Below, piece by piece: positions 8,835 to 16,142 of a stretch of DNA of 64,000 bases (position 1 is its first letter; each line of letters opens with the position of its first letter). The stretch covers positions 1,612,001 through 1,676,000 of the forward strand of contig CBDFNN010000004.1 in NCBI GenBank assembly GCA_965250215.1. Reading direction: 5' to 3'. The position numbers and the translations under genes are program-made. The notes under the pieces are model-generated. The model worked only from the letters and a program-made list of their open reading frames with translations. It was not told the DNA's origin and ran no database searches. The stretch is from CBDFNN01 sp965250215. Lineage in GTDB: Bacteria; Bacteroidota; Rhodothermia; Rhodothermales; DATKEJ01.

Positions 8835-9881
8835 CTAAAACGATCCTGCGCTAGCTAAGGAAAGATTTGGGACAGCGGTAAGGCTCAGTGGGCTGGTAAA
8901 GCCTGCTGCATATTTCATATGTGCCGTAATACCAATCATAGCTGCGTTGTCCGTGCAAAATCGTAAGTCGGGAATATAAAGACTTATTTGGAGTCTGTCT
9001 GCCAAATTTTGCGCTTGCCGCTTCAACTCCGAATTTGAAGAGACCCCGCCTACGATGGCCAGATGCCTAATTCCGGTCTTCTGAAGACCTTTCTCAATCC
9101 TCTTAATTAGCATTTCTATGACGGCAGCCTGGAATGATGCACAGATGTCGGCAAGCTCCTGGTCATTTAGATTCTCCCGCTTTTCCTTTCCAAGATCATC
9201 GAGATAGTACAAAACAGAGGTCTTGATGCCAGAGAAAGAAAAATCAAAGTCGCCAAGGAAGGTACGCGGGAATCGGTGAGCTTTCGGATCGCCATCTTTT
9301 GCCAATAGATCAATAATTGGTCCGCCAGGATAGGGGAGCCCTAGCATCTTACCGACCTTATCAAAGGCCTCTCCGGCTGCATCATCCCGAGTCTTTCCGA
9401 GCTTTTCATGTTTGAAATCCTTTCCTACGATGGTCAGTTCGGTATGCCCGCCCGAGACCGTCATGCATAGATAAGGGAACTCCGGTTTGTTCTCATTCAA
9501 GAAAACCGAATACATATGACCTTCGATGTGGTTGACCCCGATCATCGGAATGTCTTTAGCAATCGCAAGACCTTTAGCAAATGATAGGCCAACTAGCAAT
9601 GAACCAGCGAGTCCTGGACCATAGGTTACAGCGACGGCATCAAGTTCATGTTTGTTAAGGGATGCTTTTGATAGCGCCTGTTCGACCACTGGGACGATCA
9701 CTCTTTGATGAGCACGAGAAGCGACTTCTGGCACGACGCCGCCAAACTCGACATGCTCCAATTGAGAGGCAACGACAGATGACAATAGTTGCGGTCCTCG
9801 CAGTACTGCCGCAGCCGTGTCATCGCAGGAAGACTCGATCGCGAGGAGGTACTTGGTATTTGGTCCTTGGTTATTGGTCAC
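8835..9881 (-). CDS. tsaD: tRNA N6-adenosine threonylcarbamoyltransferase TsaD
   Basis: TsaD transfers the threonylcarbamoyl group to A37 of ANN-decoding tRNAs, working with TsaB/TsaE/TsaC. The sequence shows LLAIESSCDDTAAA at the N terminus (ASKHA phosphate-binding motif), the metal-binding NHIEGHMYSV motif (H-x-E-x-H), TVSGGHTEL and VGGVSSNSEL. With the GTG at 9881 the product is 348 residues, close to the family length. No ATG, GTG or TTG lies between this GTG and the conserved core. The frame stays open upstream to 9995, but that stretch is translated repeat sequence. The start codon and first ten codons lie inside a heptad repeat. Confidence 0.9.
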   Translation of the reverse strand: MTNNQGPNTKYLLAIESSCDDTAAAVLRGPQLLSSVVASQLEHVEFGGVVPEVASRAHQRVIVPVVEQALSKASLNKHELDAVAVTYGPGLAGSLLVGLSFAKGLAIAKDIPMIGVNHIEGHMYSVFLNENKPEFPYLCMTVSGGHTELTIVGKDFKHEKLGKTRDDAAGEAFDKVGKMLGLPYPGGPIIDLLAKDGDPKAHRFPRTFLGDFDFSFSGIKTSVLYYLDDLGKEKRENLNDQELADICASFQAAVIEMLIKRIEKGLQKTGIRHLAIVGGVSSNSELKRQAQNLADRLQISLYIPDLRFCTDNAAMIGITAHMKYAAGFTSPLSLTAVPNLSLASAGSF

Positions 9882-9922
9882 AGGTAGTTGATCAGAGGTC
9901 GTTAGTCCTTGTTGCTGATTTG
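9853..9922. repeat. Ten-unit heptad repeat overlapping the 5' end of tsaD
   Basis: On the plus strand the units are TTGGTAT, TTGGTCC, TTGGTTA, TTGGTCA, CAGGTAG, TTGATCA, GAGGTCG, TTAGTCC, TTGTTGC, TGATTTG, in perfect 7-bp phase. On the minus strand (coding for tsaD) the units nearest the gene read TGACCAA, TAACCAA, GGACCAA, ATACCAA and contain the GTG start. Confidence 0.85.
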
Positions 9923-10054
9923 TAAATCGCAATGTCCTAAAAGGGTGCCAAGACTTCGTCATTTGTTGCTGCCAAACTATACCAAGTTGGCGCAATCGGC
10001 GACTAAATAATTGTCCATGACCCAGCGTGCCAAGACCGAATCATACGACGTGAT

Positions 10055-10081
10055 CAAAACACTGACCAATGGCCAACTCTA
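10055..10081. repeat. Short heptad repeat starting at the M28 peptidase stop codon
   Basis: Read on the minus strand from the stop codon of the peptidase gene the units are TAGAGTT, GGCCATT, GGTCAGT, GTTTTGA. The TGGTC/TTGG flavour matches the repeats at 280-368 and 9853-9922. Confidence 0.55.
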
Positions 10082-11695
10082 GTTTCCGCCACCAACAGCG
10101 GCTTTCTCCTTGGCCATTCGAAGTTTTTTTCGAGGTAATTTTTCGTCTCGCTCAGAGGTTTGGAAGGCAAAAGAAGCGATCACGGCTGCGGCTTGCTTTA
10201 GATCGTCCTCAGAAAGATTGTCATAAAGGTCCATATTCGAGTGATGGGTTCGCGTACCATAAGCAATGTCATCCTGAATGAACTGAAATCCAGGAATACC
10301 TACTGCATCAAACGAAAGGTGGTCTGTACCGCCCGTGCTTCGTGCTGTGAGTGTTGAGGCACCCCTGTCTCGGAAGGGCACAAGCCACTCTCTGAATATT
10401 TCCCTTACCTGCTCATTGCCTTGGAGATAGACTCCTCGGATCTTGCCGGTGCCGTTATCGAGATTGTAGTATGCTGAAATCTTTTCGTGCTCTCCTAAAA
10501 GCTCAGTTGGTGGTGTCCCTCTTCTTTCCGAAGCGGCAACGTGATTTTTTACATAGTTGAAGGATCCGTGCAAGCCCTGCTCTTCTCCTGTCCAGAGCCC
10601 AATTCGGATGGTCCTTCGAGGTCCGTGGCCAAGCTCTTCGTATACATTCGTAAGAACTCTCATCACTTCCATCATTACAGCCGAGCCGGCCGCATTGTCC
10701 GTCGCTCCAGTTCCAGCATGCCAGGAATCAAGGTGAGCTCCAATGAGGACAATTTCGTCGCCAATATTTGGGTCCGTACCTTTGATTTCCCCTATAACGT
10801 TGTTCTCCATTGGGTCATCCGAGTGGTACTCTGAAGAAAGCTCCATCGACATTTCAACCGGGATTCCCTTCTTGAGAAGCCGGGCAATTCTGTTGTAGTG
10901 CTCTGCAGCGATCGTCGCTTGGGGAGGCACACTACCAGCATCAAGGTCCCACGATCTTTTTCTGTTTTGCCTGCTTGCATTTGGATCATTGGCGACTGAA
11001 GCACTCGAGACGAAGACGGTTCCTTCGTCACCCTTATAACCTCTATCAAGTATGCCAGCTGGTTGCTCAGCAAAAATAAAGGCAGATTTCAAGGCATTGA
11101 ATGAGACACCTCGCGATCCACCTCTTCTGGCTCTTCCACCAGAAGTTGCGGAGTTTGCCATTCCAAGCAACTGCTCGTCGTTTTTGCGTTTGGCAGTGGC
11201 TTCAAAGTCAGGACCGACTTCTCGAATACTCTCCGTCATTACAATTTTGCCCTTCAGCTTTCCTGCGTACTTAGCGAAGTCATCTTGAGACTCTAACTCG
11301 AGAAGAACAACTTCACTTGTTAACACGCCATCGGTTGATGATGACCATGCTTTTGGATAGGCAATTACCGGAAAACCACCGCTCACATCGGAGGCATGCA
11401 GAGAAAATTTGTCATAGCTCCAGCCTCTTCCGAAGGGTCCCCAAGGATCGAGGTGCACGTTTGTTAGGCCCCACTCTTCGAATTTGCTCATCGCCCAATT
11501 TGAGGCTTCGTCTAGCTTTGGTGAGCCCGTTAGTCGAGGTCCGTGGACATCGGTCAGCCAAGAGGCTATTTCCATTACCTGACTATTTTCTAGGGCTTGG
11601 TTCTTTATTAGATCGATTGGATCTTTTTCTGTGTCCTGAGCCAAAACTGGCGTGACTAGAAATAGAGTAAGAAGGAGGGCAAAAAATTTATGCAT
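10079..11695 (-). CDS. Secreted M28-family zinc peptidase with PA-like insert
   Basis: 538 residues from the ATG at 11695, which gives signal peptide MHKFFALLLTLFLVTPVLAQ; the longer frame back to 11848 has no signal-like start. Zinc-site motifs of the M28 family are present: LIGAHLDSW (His and Asp), LWTGEEQGLHGS (catalytic and metal Glu), and TGGTDHLSFDAVGIPGFQF (final Asp/His). The region at about 130-330 corresponds to a PA-like domain insert. The family removes N-terminal amino acids or cleaves C-terminal glutamate from peptides; a periplasmic or secreted aminopeptidase/carboxypeptidase role is likely. It is separated from tsaD by about 200 bases containing heptad repeats. Confidence 0.85.
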   Translation of the reverse strand: MHKFFALLLTLFLVTPVLAQDTEKDPIDLIKNQALENSQVMEIASWLTDVHGPRLTGSPKLDEASNWAMSKFEEWGLTNVHLDPWGPFGRGWSYDKFSLHASDVSGGFPVIAYPKAWSSSTDGVLTSEVVLLELESQDDFAKYAGKLKGKIVMTESIREVGPDFEATAKRKNDEQLLGMANSATSGGRARRGGSRGVSFNALKSAFIFAEQPAGILDRGYKGDEGTVFVSSASVANDPNASRQNRKRSWDLDAGSVPPQATIAAEHYNRIARLLKKGIPVEMSMELSSEYHSDDPMENNVIGEIKGTDPNIGDEIVLIGAHLDSWHAGTGATDNAAGSAVMMEVMRVLTNVYEELGHGPRRTIRIGLWTGEEQGLHGSFNYVKNHVAASERRGTPPTELLGEHEKISAYYNLDNGTGKIRGVYLQGNEQVREIFREWLVPFRDRGASTLTARSTGGTDHLSFDAVGIPGFQFIQDDIAYGTRTHHSNMDLYDNLSEDDLKQAAAVIASFAFQTSERDEKLPRKKLRMAKEKAAVGGGN

Positions 11696-11978
11696 CGAAG
11701 TAGATTTGGTTGTTAGCAGAAGATAGGAAAAATGTGTAGTTGAGATATGTAGGAGGCCGCTTCCTTTGTCATGAATTGCAAGCGGGACCGTTTGTAATGC
11801 ATCGTTCAGATGATCCGAGAATGTTAACTTTCCTTCCAAGATGACCAATTCTCATAGCCATGTCCAGTATTATGCTCCCTTGATCGGCACTGCAAGGACT
11901 ATCCGAGATCCGTCTGAGCTCATTTCGAAACTCGGCTTGTAAATATCCGTCTACAAATCAAGCCATCATTAGGACACT

Positions 11979-12761
11979 ATGACAGACGATAGAACTTTTA
12001 GCGACGAAGAAATCGCTCGGATATTTGAGGAAGCCGCAAAAGAAACTCAAGAAGACGACAGAGAGGGACTTACTCTTTCTGATTTAAAGGAAATTGGCGC
12101 AGCCTCCGGTCTCAGCGCCGCCGCGGTCGAAAGAGCAGCCTCGAGGTTGAACCAAGTTGTTCAGCCCAGTACCGAGAAAAAGATGGGCGAGGTCATAGGA
12201 ACGATTCGAATGAATCCTCGCAAGAAGACGGTGTTCAATGAGCTCGGTGTCAGTGGGAATGTCGAATTACCTCGACATTTGAGTGAGGCCGAATGGGCAG
12301 AGTTGGTAGCTGAGATTCGAACAACATTTGACGCAAAAGGAAAAGTTAAGGCACTCAATCCTAGAGAGGAGTGGTACGATAAAGGCATAAGTGTTGTGAG
12401 GGAGCGTAGTCCATTAAAAGATAGATTGAGACTCTCTTCATCGAATCGAGCGCGCAAGTTATTTATACGCTTTGGTTTAGCCATGGCAGGATGGGGTACA
12501 CTTCTATTTTTTATAGGACTTGGAGCCGGTGGAGAAGCGGCACCCATCGGTTTGATGATTCTATTTGCAAGTGCTCTTTCGATCTATTTGAGCCGTCGAT
12601 CATCTCGCAAATGGGCGAAGCACAGAGAAGATCAATTGGAGAGGATTTCAAAGAAAGCTTTGGATCTTGCGTCTGGGGAAAAGATCGACTTGCTATCTGG
12701 CCTAAATTATTCCACGGAAGAAAAACTTCGAGTTGTTAGAGTTGAGGAGCGTTCAAACTAG
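11979..12761 (+). CDS. Two-TM membrane protein with helical N-terminal module, paralogue 1
   Basis: 260 residues, family not recognised. The first 55 residues form a helical module, SDEEIARIFEEAAKE...LKEIGAASGLS, rich in Glu/Ala with two predicted amphipathic helices. A soluble middle follows. Two hydrophobic helices lie at about 160-205 (FGLAMAGWGTLLFFIGLGAG and IGLMILFASALSIYL), then a basic segment RRSSRKWAKHRE and a charged tail. There is no signal peptide. The next gene, five bases downstream, is a clear paralogue, so the two are probably cotranscribed and perhaps form a hetero-oligomer. No function can be assigned. Confidence 0.75.
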   Translation: MTDDRTFSDEEIARIFEEAAKETQEDDREGLTLSDLKEIGAASGLSAAAVERAASRLNQVVQPSTEKKMGEVIGTIRMNPRKKTVFNELGVSGNVELPRHLSEAEWAELVAEIRTTFDAKGKVKALNPREEWYDKGISVVRERSPLKDRLRLSSSNRARKLFIRFGLAMAGWGTLLFFIGLGAGGEAAPIGLMILFASALSIYLSRRSSRKWAKHREDQLERISKKALDLASGEKIDLLSGLNYSTEEKLRVVRVEERSN

Positions 12762-12766
12762 ATAAT

Positions 12767-13519
12767 ATGAGCACACGTCGATTTACAGAGGATGAGATTG
12801 CCCGTATTTTTGAGGAGGCGGCCAAAAAGCAGGCTAGTCCTGATCCCGAGGACGGATTATCATTAAAGGAGCTGCAAGGCATTGGAGCTGCTTCAGGCCT
12901 AAGTCCAGAGGCAATTGCCGAGGCTGCTAAGAAATTCAACTACTACATTAAGCTGGGAGAGCGGGACACCTTGCTGTTCAATGATGTCGGAGTGAGTGCT
13001 GTAGCCGAACTTCCTGGTAGACTATCTCACGCTGATTGGCACGAATTGCTAGGCGAGATTCGATCGAACTTCAAAGCCGCGGGAAAAGTGTCGACAGAGT
13101 CTGGCGGCCGGATGTGGAGAAATGGAAATCTATCGGTCATAGTAGAAGAAGGCAAAACCCGCGATCGCCTTCGAATGGCAACGAAAAATGCTTCACGGAT
13201 AAGCTTGCTTCAAACCGCAGGTGGCATTTTCGCAGGTTTTGGAATGGCATATGGATATCAGGTCATATTCGGGAACGCGGATTGGTCGGCAATGTCATTT
13301 TTACTGATCGCTATCGGAGCCCTATCAATGATTGGACTTAGTAGAATTAGACAAAAGAGTTGGGCTGGACTCCGCGAGTCACAGTTCATCGATTTGGCGG
13401 AGACCGCATCCCGTCTGGTTGTGGATGGCGAAACAGTCGAAAAACTGAACGTCGAGGAACTGACGACCGGCTATGATAGCCATCAAGGAAATGGGTCTCT
13501 TGGGCGCGAAAAAGAATGA
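12767..13519 (+). CDS. Two-TM membrane protein with helical N-terminal module, paralogue 2
   Basis: 250 residues. It aligns with the preceding gene along its length: RFTEDEIARIFEEAAKK and LQGIGAASGLSPEAI match the first module, NDVGVSAVAELPGRLSHADW matches NELGVSGNVELPRHLSEAEW, and two hydrophobic helices lie at about 145-190 before a basic patch. The N-terminal module is best conserved, suggesting that it carries a shared interaction. The gap to the first copy is five bases. The family is not recognised; a tandem duplication is the simplest origin. Confidence 0.75.
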   Translation: MSTRRFTEDEIARIFEEAAKKQASPDPEDGLSLKELQGIGAASGLSPEAIAEAAKKFNYYIKLGERDTLLFNDVGVSAVAELPGRLSHADWHELLGEIRSNFKAAGKVSTESGGRMWRNGNLSVIVEEGKTRDRLRMATKNASRISLLQTAGGIFAGFGMAYGYQVIFGNADWSAMSFLLIAIGALSMIGLSRIRQKSWAGLRESQFIDLAETASRLVVDGETVEKLNVEELTTGYDSHQGNGSLGREKE

Positions 13520-13620
13520 TTGATTGTTTCTCTTCTCTTGAGAGATTCGAGAAAGAGAATGAGGGGGCGGTCGGTTCTCTCCAAAGAGATGAGATTCAAT
13601 ATTCTCGTTAATCTCGCAGC

Positions 13621-14478
13621 ATGATCGGAATCTTTAAGAAGAAGTTGAAATCCGTTTTGCACGGTCTGGGTCTTTTAGGTCCCAGTCAATACCTCTATTT
13701 CAATCTGAAAGCATTCACGCCCCGAGTCTTTCTCGAAGAAATAAGAAGCAGGAAGGGATTAACGCCAGACGGATTTCCTGTCCCACCCGCCAAACTAATT
13801 TACGATATCATCGGATGTCGATGGGCAGCTATATATCTGGAATCTGGGAAAATTGTCATGGATGACATGATTGAGATTCTAAATCGAAATAGTGTATCCC
13901 TTTCCAAGTCTGATTTGATTCTGGATTTCGGTTGCGGAAGTGGCAGACTTCTCCGTCAATTAAATCAGCAATGCTCGAGCAAATTATATGGGACTGATTA
14001 CAATGCGGATCTCGCGAATTGGTGTTCTGAAAACCTAAACTTTGCGGAGTTTAATCAGAATCAAATTGGTCCACCGCTTCCTTTCTCAGATGAATCATTG
14101 GACTACATATATGCTCGTTCTGTTTTCACTCATCTTCCCCGAGATCTGCAATTGAAGTGGATGACGGAATTCAGAAGAATATTAAAAAGAGGTGGACAGC
14201 TCTACTTTACGATGCACGGTCGTCTCATGTCCAAGGGATTAGACGACGAGCAGCGAATATTGCTCGAAGGAGGTGATTTGGTGGAAAGCTATTCCTCAGT
14301 GGCAGGCGAGAACCTGTGCTCGACCTTTGCTCTTCCTAATTATGTTCAAAATCGTCTACTGACCGGCTTCGTTTTGACAGAATTTGTCGAAGGTCGGGCG
14401 GCAAATCACTTGAAGCAGGACATTTACTTAGTCGAGAAGTCTAGTGAGAATTATCCAGATCGTTTGCAACCTTTGTAA
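13621..14478 (+). CDS. Class I SAM-dependent methyltransferase
   Basis: 285 residues. LILDFGCGSGRLLRQL is motif I (about residues 100-115), LYGTDYNADLANWC holds the acidic residue that contacts the SAM ribose, and SLDYIYARSVFTHLPRD is the post-motif region of the methyltransferase 11/25 class, followed by LKRGGQLYFTMHG. The 95-residue N-terminal extension is not part of the fold and may give substrate specificity. The gene stands alone, with a 101-base leader and a 110-base gap before a small ORF. The substrate is unknown. Confidence 0.8.
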   Translation: MIGIFKKKLKSVLHGLGLLGPSQYLYFNLKAFTPRVFLEEIRSRKGLTPDGFPVPPAKLIYDIIGCRWAAIYLESGKIVMDDMIEILNRNSVSLSKSDLILDFGCGSGRLLRQLNQQCSSKLYGTDYNADLANWCSENLNFAEFNQNQIGPPLPFSDESLDYIYARSVFTHLPRDLQLKWMTEFRRILKRGGQLYFTMHGRLMSKGLDDEQRILLEGGDLVESYSSVAGENLCSTFALPNYVQNRLLTGFVLTEFVEGRAANHLKQDIYLVEKSSENYPDRLQPL

Positions 14479-14590
14479 ACGGTGTTTGTAAATAGGCAAA
14501 ACTACTATATAGCTGTATGGTGTTACAGAAATGACTAGTTAATCTAGTTAACATATAGGAAATCCAATTGGGTTGAGGTGCCTGACTGTG

Positions 14591-14728
14591 ATGAGAGTAA
14601 CCGAAATAAATACCAGAGACAACCCACCGGCAATAATCGTCGATGGCAAAGGCAACGCAGGAATAATCACACTTGTACTATTAATTGTCCTTTTAGTACT
14701 TGGAATGGGTTTCGTCTTTCTGATATAG
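14591..14728 (+). CDS. Small single-pass membrane protein (45 aa)
   Basis: The ATG at 14591 opens a 45-codon frame ending at TAG 14726-14728. The first 24 residues are polar (MRVTEINTRDNPPAIIVDGK), followed by a single hydrophobic helix of about 20 residues, IITLVLLIVLLVLGMGFVFL, at the C terminus. This would be a tail-anchored mini membrane protein. It lies between a methyltransferase and a convergent DUF3224 gene and has no obvious operon partner. Support comes only from the clean hydrophobic composition and frame; conservation in relatives would be decisive. Confidence 0.5.
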   Translation: MRVTEINTRDNPPAIIVDGKGNAGIITLVLLIVLLVLGMGFVFLI

Positions 14729-14745
14729 TCATCGAGATTCGATCT

Positions 14746-15144
14746 TTAGATTGAATCGAAACTATAGTCGAATTCGTAGAAATGTTTACCCTCTTTACGA
14801 ATTATTTTCATCGATCCATTAAGTCCTTTTAGTTCACGTGTCCCTGAGTCAGGCACTACTTCTAATATTAGTCGGCTTGTTTCGCCAATCATCGTGCCAA
14901 AATGTTGTAAGATGAAACTTCCCTCTTTGCCCTCAAGTGATCCTGAGACTTGTTCGATGGCGACGTAGCCGGCGGATCCCTTTACGCTTGTCATGGCGGT
15001 CAGCATTTCACCTTGACTTGTGGCATCAAGGTCTCCCTTGAACGTCTTATCTATCGACATCCTTCCGAGAGAACATCCGTCTTTGCTTTCAGCGTAAGGG
15101 TCCAGCGGTTTTAGATTGACTTCAAATTCTCCGCTTACTTGCAT
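14746..15144 (-). CDS. DUF3224 domain-containing protein
   Basis: 132 residues, the full length of the family. The characteristic run GRMSIDKTFKGDLDATSQGE is followed by MLTAMTSVKGSAGYVAIEQVSG and FILQHFGTMIG, then the closing strands. It is a small beta-barrel-like cytoplasmic domain with no established activity. There is no signal peptide. It ends 17 bases from the convergent small membrane protein and starts divergently from YbjQ across a 238-base gap, in which I see nothing else. Confidence 0.9.
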   Translation of the reverse strand: MQVSGEFEVNLKPLDPYAESKDGCSLGRMSIDKTFKGDLDATSQGEMLTAMTSVKGSAGYVAIEQVSGSLEGKEGSFILQHFGTMIGETSRLILEVVPDSGTRELKGLNGSMKIIRKEGKHFYEFDYSFDSI

Positions 15145-15382
15145 CGGTTCTTATTATTTGGTGTGGGACGATAAACTATTCAAAATAGACAATCTAATGT
15201 CTTCAGTATCTTTCATCATGGCTGAATCCTCTTGTCGGACCAAATTAGTTAAAGAAGTGATGGAAGCCGACAAGACGAGCGCATCATTGCAGTTCGGATT
15301 TCGATATTATTAGAAAGTTGTCATTGTCACCTAAGCTTTAAATGCTTCTGGTGAATACTCACCCCAAAAATACAGTTTAAAG

Positions 15383-15709
15383 ATGATCATTGTCACAACG
15401 GAAACCATCCCAGGAAGAGAAGTCGTTAAAGCCTTAGGAGTCGCAAGGGGTAGTTCGGTGAGGGCTCGGCACATCGGGCGGGATATCACTGCGGCCTTCA
15501 AAAATATCATTGGAGGTGAGGTTAGTGAATACACGAAGTTGATGGCAGACAGTCGAGAAAATGCACTGGCTCGTCTTGAGACGGATGCCGCCCAAATGGG
15601 CGCCGATGCCGTTGTGAATCTTAGATTCGAGACATCTACGATCCAACAAGGTGCCGCTGAAATATTGGCCTATGGTACGGCGGTTGTACTTAATGAGCTT
15701 GGCAAATGA
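15383..15709 (+). CDS. YbjQ/UPF0145 family protein
   Basis: 108 residues, standard length. The start MIIVTTETIPGREVVKALGV is the family signature, followed by RHIGRDITAAFKNIIGGEV and YTKLMADSRENALARL, then GADAVVNLRFETS. The family forms decameric rings and has been called a heavy-metal-binding domain, but its role is not established. Its stop overlaps the start of a 37-codon membrane peptide (ATGA), so the two should be translationally coupled. Confidence 0.9.
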   Translation: MIIVTTETIPGREVVKALGVARGSSVRARHIGRDITAAFKNIIGGEVSEYTKLMADSRENALARLETDAAQMGADAVVNLRFETSTIQQGAAEILAYGTAVVLNELGK

Positions 15710-15819
15710 GTATCGTATCTATTCTATTCTACGGAGCTATCGCCCTTGGAGTGGTCTACTTCTACTTCAAGAGGCAGGATGAGAAGAAGAACGAGGATTT
15801 TGAACAACGAGAAAATTAA
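15706..15819 (+). CDS. Mini membrane protein coupled to YbjQ (37 aa)
   Basis: The ATG at 15706 overlaps the TGA stop of the YbjQ-like gene (ATGA). The product has one hydrophobic helix, VSILFYGAIALGVVYFYF, followed by a strongly charged tail KRQDEKKNEDFEQREN. This is the usual design of a single-pass inner-membrane anchor with a cytoplasmic tail. The coupling suggests a stoichiometric partner for YbjQ, for example recruiting it to the membrane. A heptad repeat starts one base after its stop codon. Confidence 0.6.
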   Translation: MSIVSILFYGAIALGVVYFYFKRQDEKKNEDFEQREN

Positions 15820-15868
15820 GTCAGGCTTCAGGAATCAGTCTTCAGCCTTCAGAGATCAGGCGTCAGGG
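15820..15868. repeat. Seven-unit TCAG heptad repeat
   Basis: Seven units in perfect phase, each with TCAG at positions 2-5: GTCAGGC, TTCAGGA, ATCAGTC, TTCAGCC, TTCAGAG, ATCAGGC, GTCAGGG. The array begins directly after the stop codon of the mini membrane protein and ends about 15 bases before the DUF3500 remnant. Confidence 0.85.
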
Positions 15869-15884
15869 AAGTAGTTCTGACTGG

Positions 15885-16052
15885 TTAGTTTCGGTGATTG
15901 TGCTCTTCGTTATATTTCCCTAGCCAATTTTCGCCGTAGTCGTTATTAGGATCCTTGACGATACAGTGAACGTGATTTGCGCCTTCGGCATCTTCTCTCG
16001 CGCCGCGTTCTCTCATGTGTTCGATGAGAATCGACGGGTCGTACCGATATAA
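15885..16052 (-). pseudogene. 3' remnant of a DUF3500 gene
   Basis: Read on the minus strand, about 55 codons ending in TAA (15885-15887) encode a close match to the C terminus of the intact DUF3500 protein at 17346-18515: DPSILIEHMRERGAREDAEG against GPSILIEYMRERGVGEDAEA, and NDYGENWLGKYNEEHNHRN against NDYGEDWLGKHYEEHDHRN. Homology stops near 16050 with no in-frame start upstream. The reading frame is still intact, so the truncation is recent or the piece was duplicated as a fragment. The GluR0-like gene lies between the two copies. Confidence 0.8.
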
Positions 16053-16142
16053 AAAAAGCCTTTAGAATTTCGAGATTCAAACCCAAACATGCACTCAACT
16101 CATTCCACATTGATGTATACCAACACGAAAGCACCATCTATC

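Noticed and set aside
9882..9995. N-terminal extension of TsaD up to an ATG at 9995
   Set aside because: The 38 extra residues are low-complexity translations of the heptad repeats and the product would exceed the family length; the GTG at 9881 fits better.
11052..11655. Plus-strand frames of 78 and 112 codons opposite the M28 peptidase
   Set aside because: They are antisense to a well-supported peptidase and are rich in Arg/Pro/Leu, as expected of shadows.
11696..11848. Longer start of the M28 peptidase
   Set aside because: It places 51 non-signal residues before a clear signal peptide; the ATG at 11695 is preferred.
15820..15868. CRISPR-like array
   Set aside because: The units are 7 bp in direct tandem with no spacers, so this is a simple degenerate repeat.
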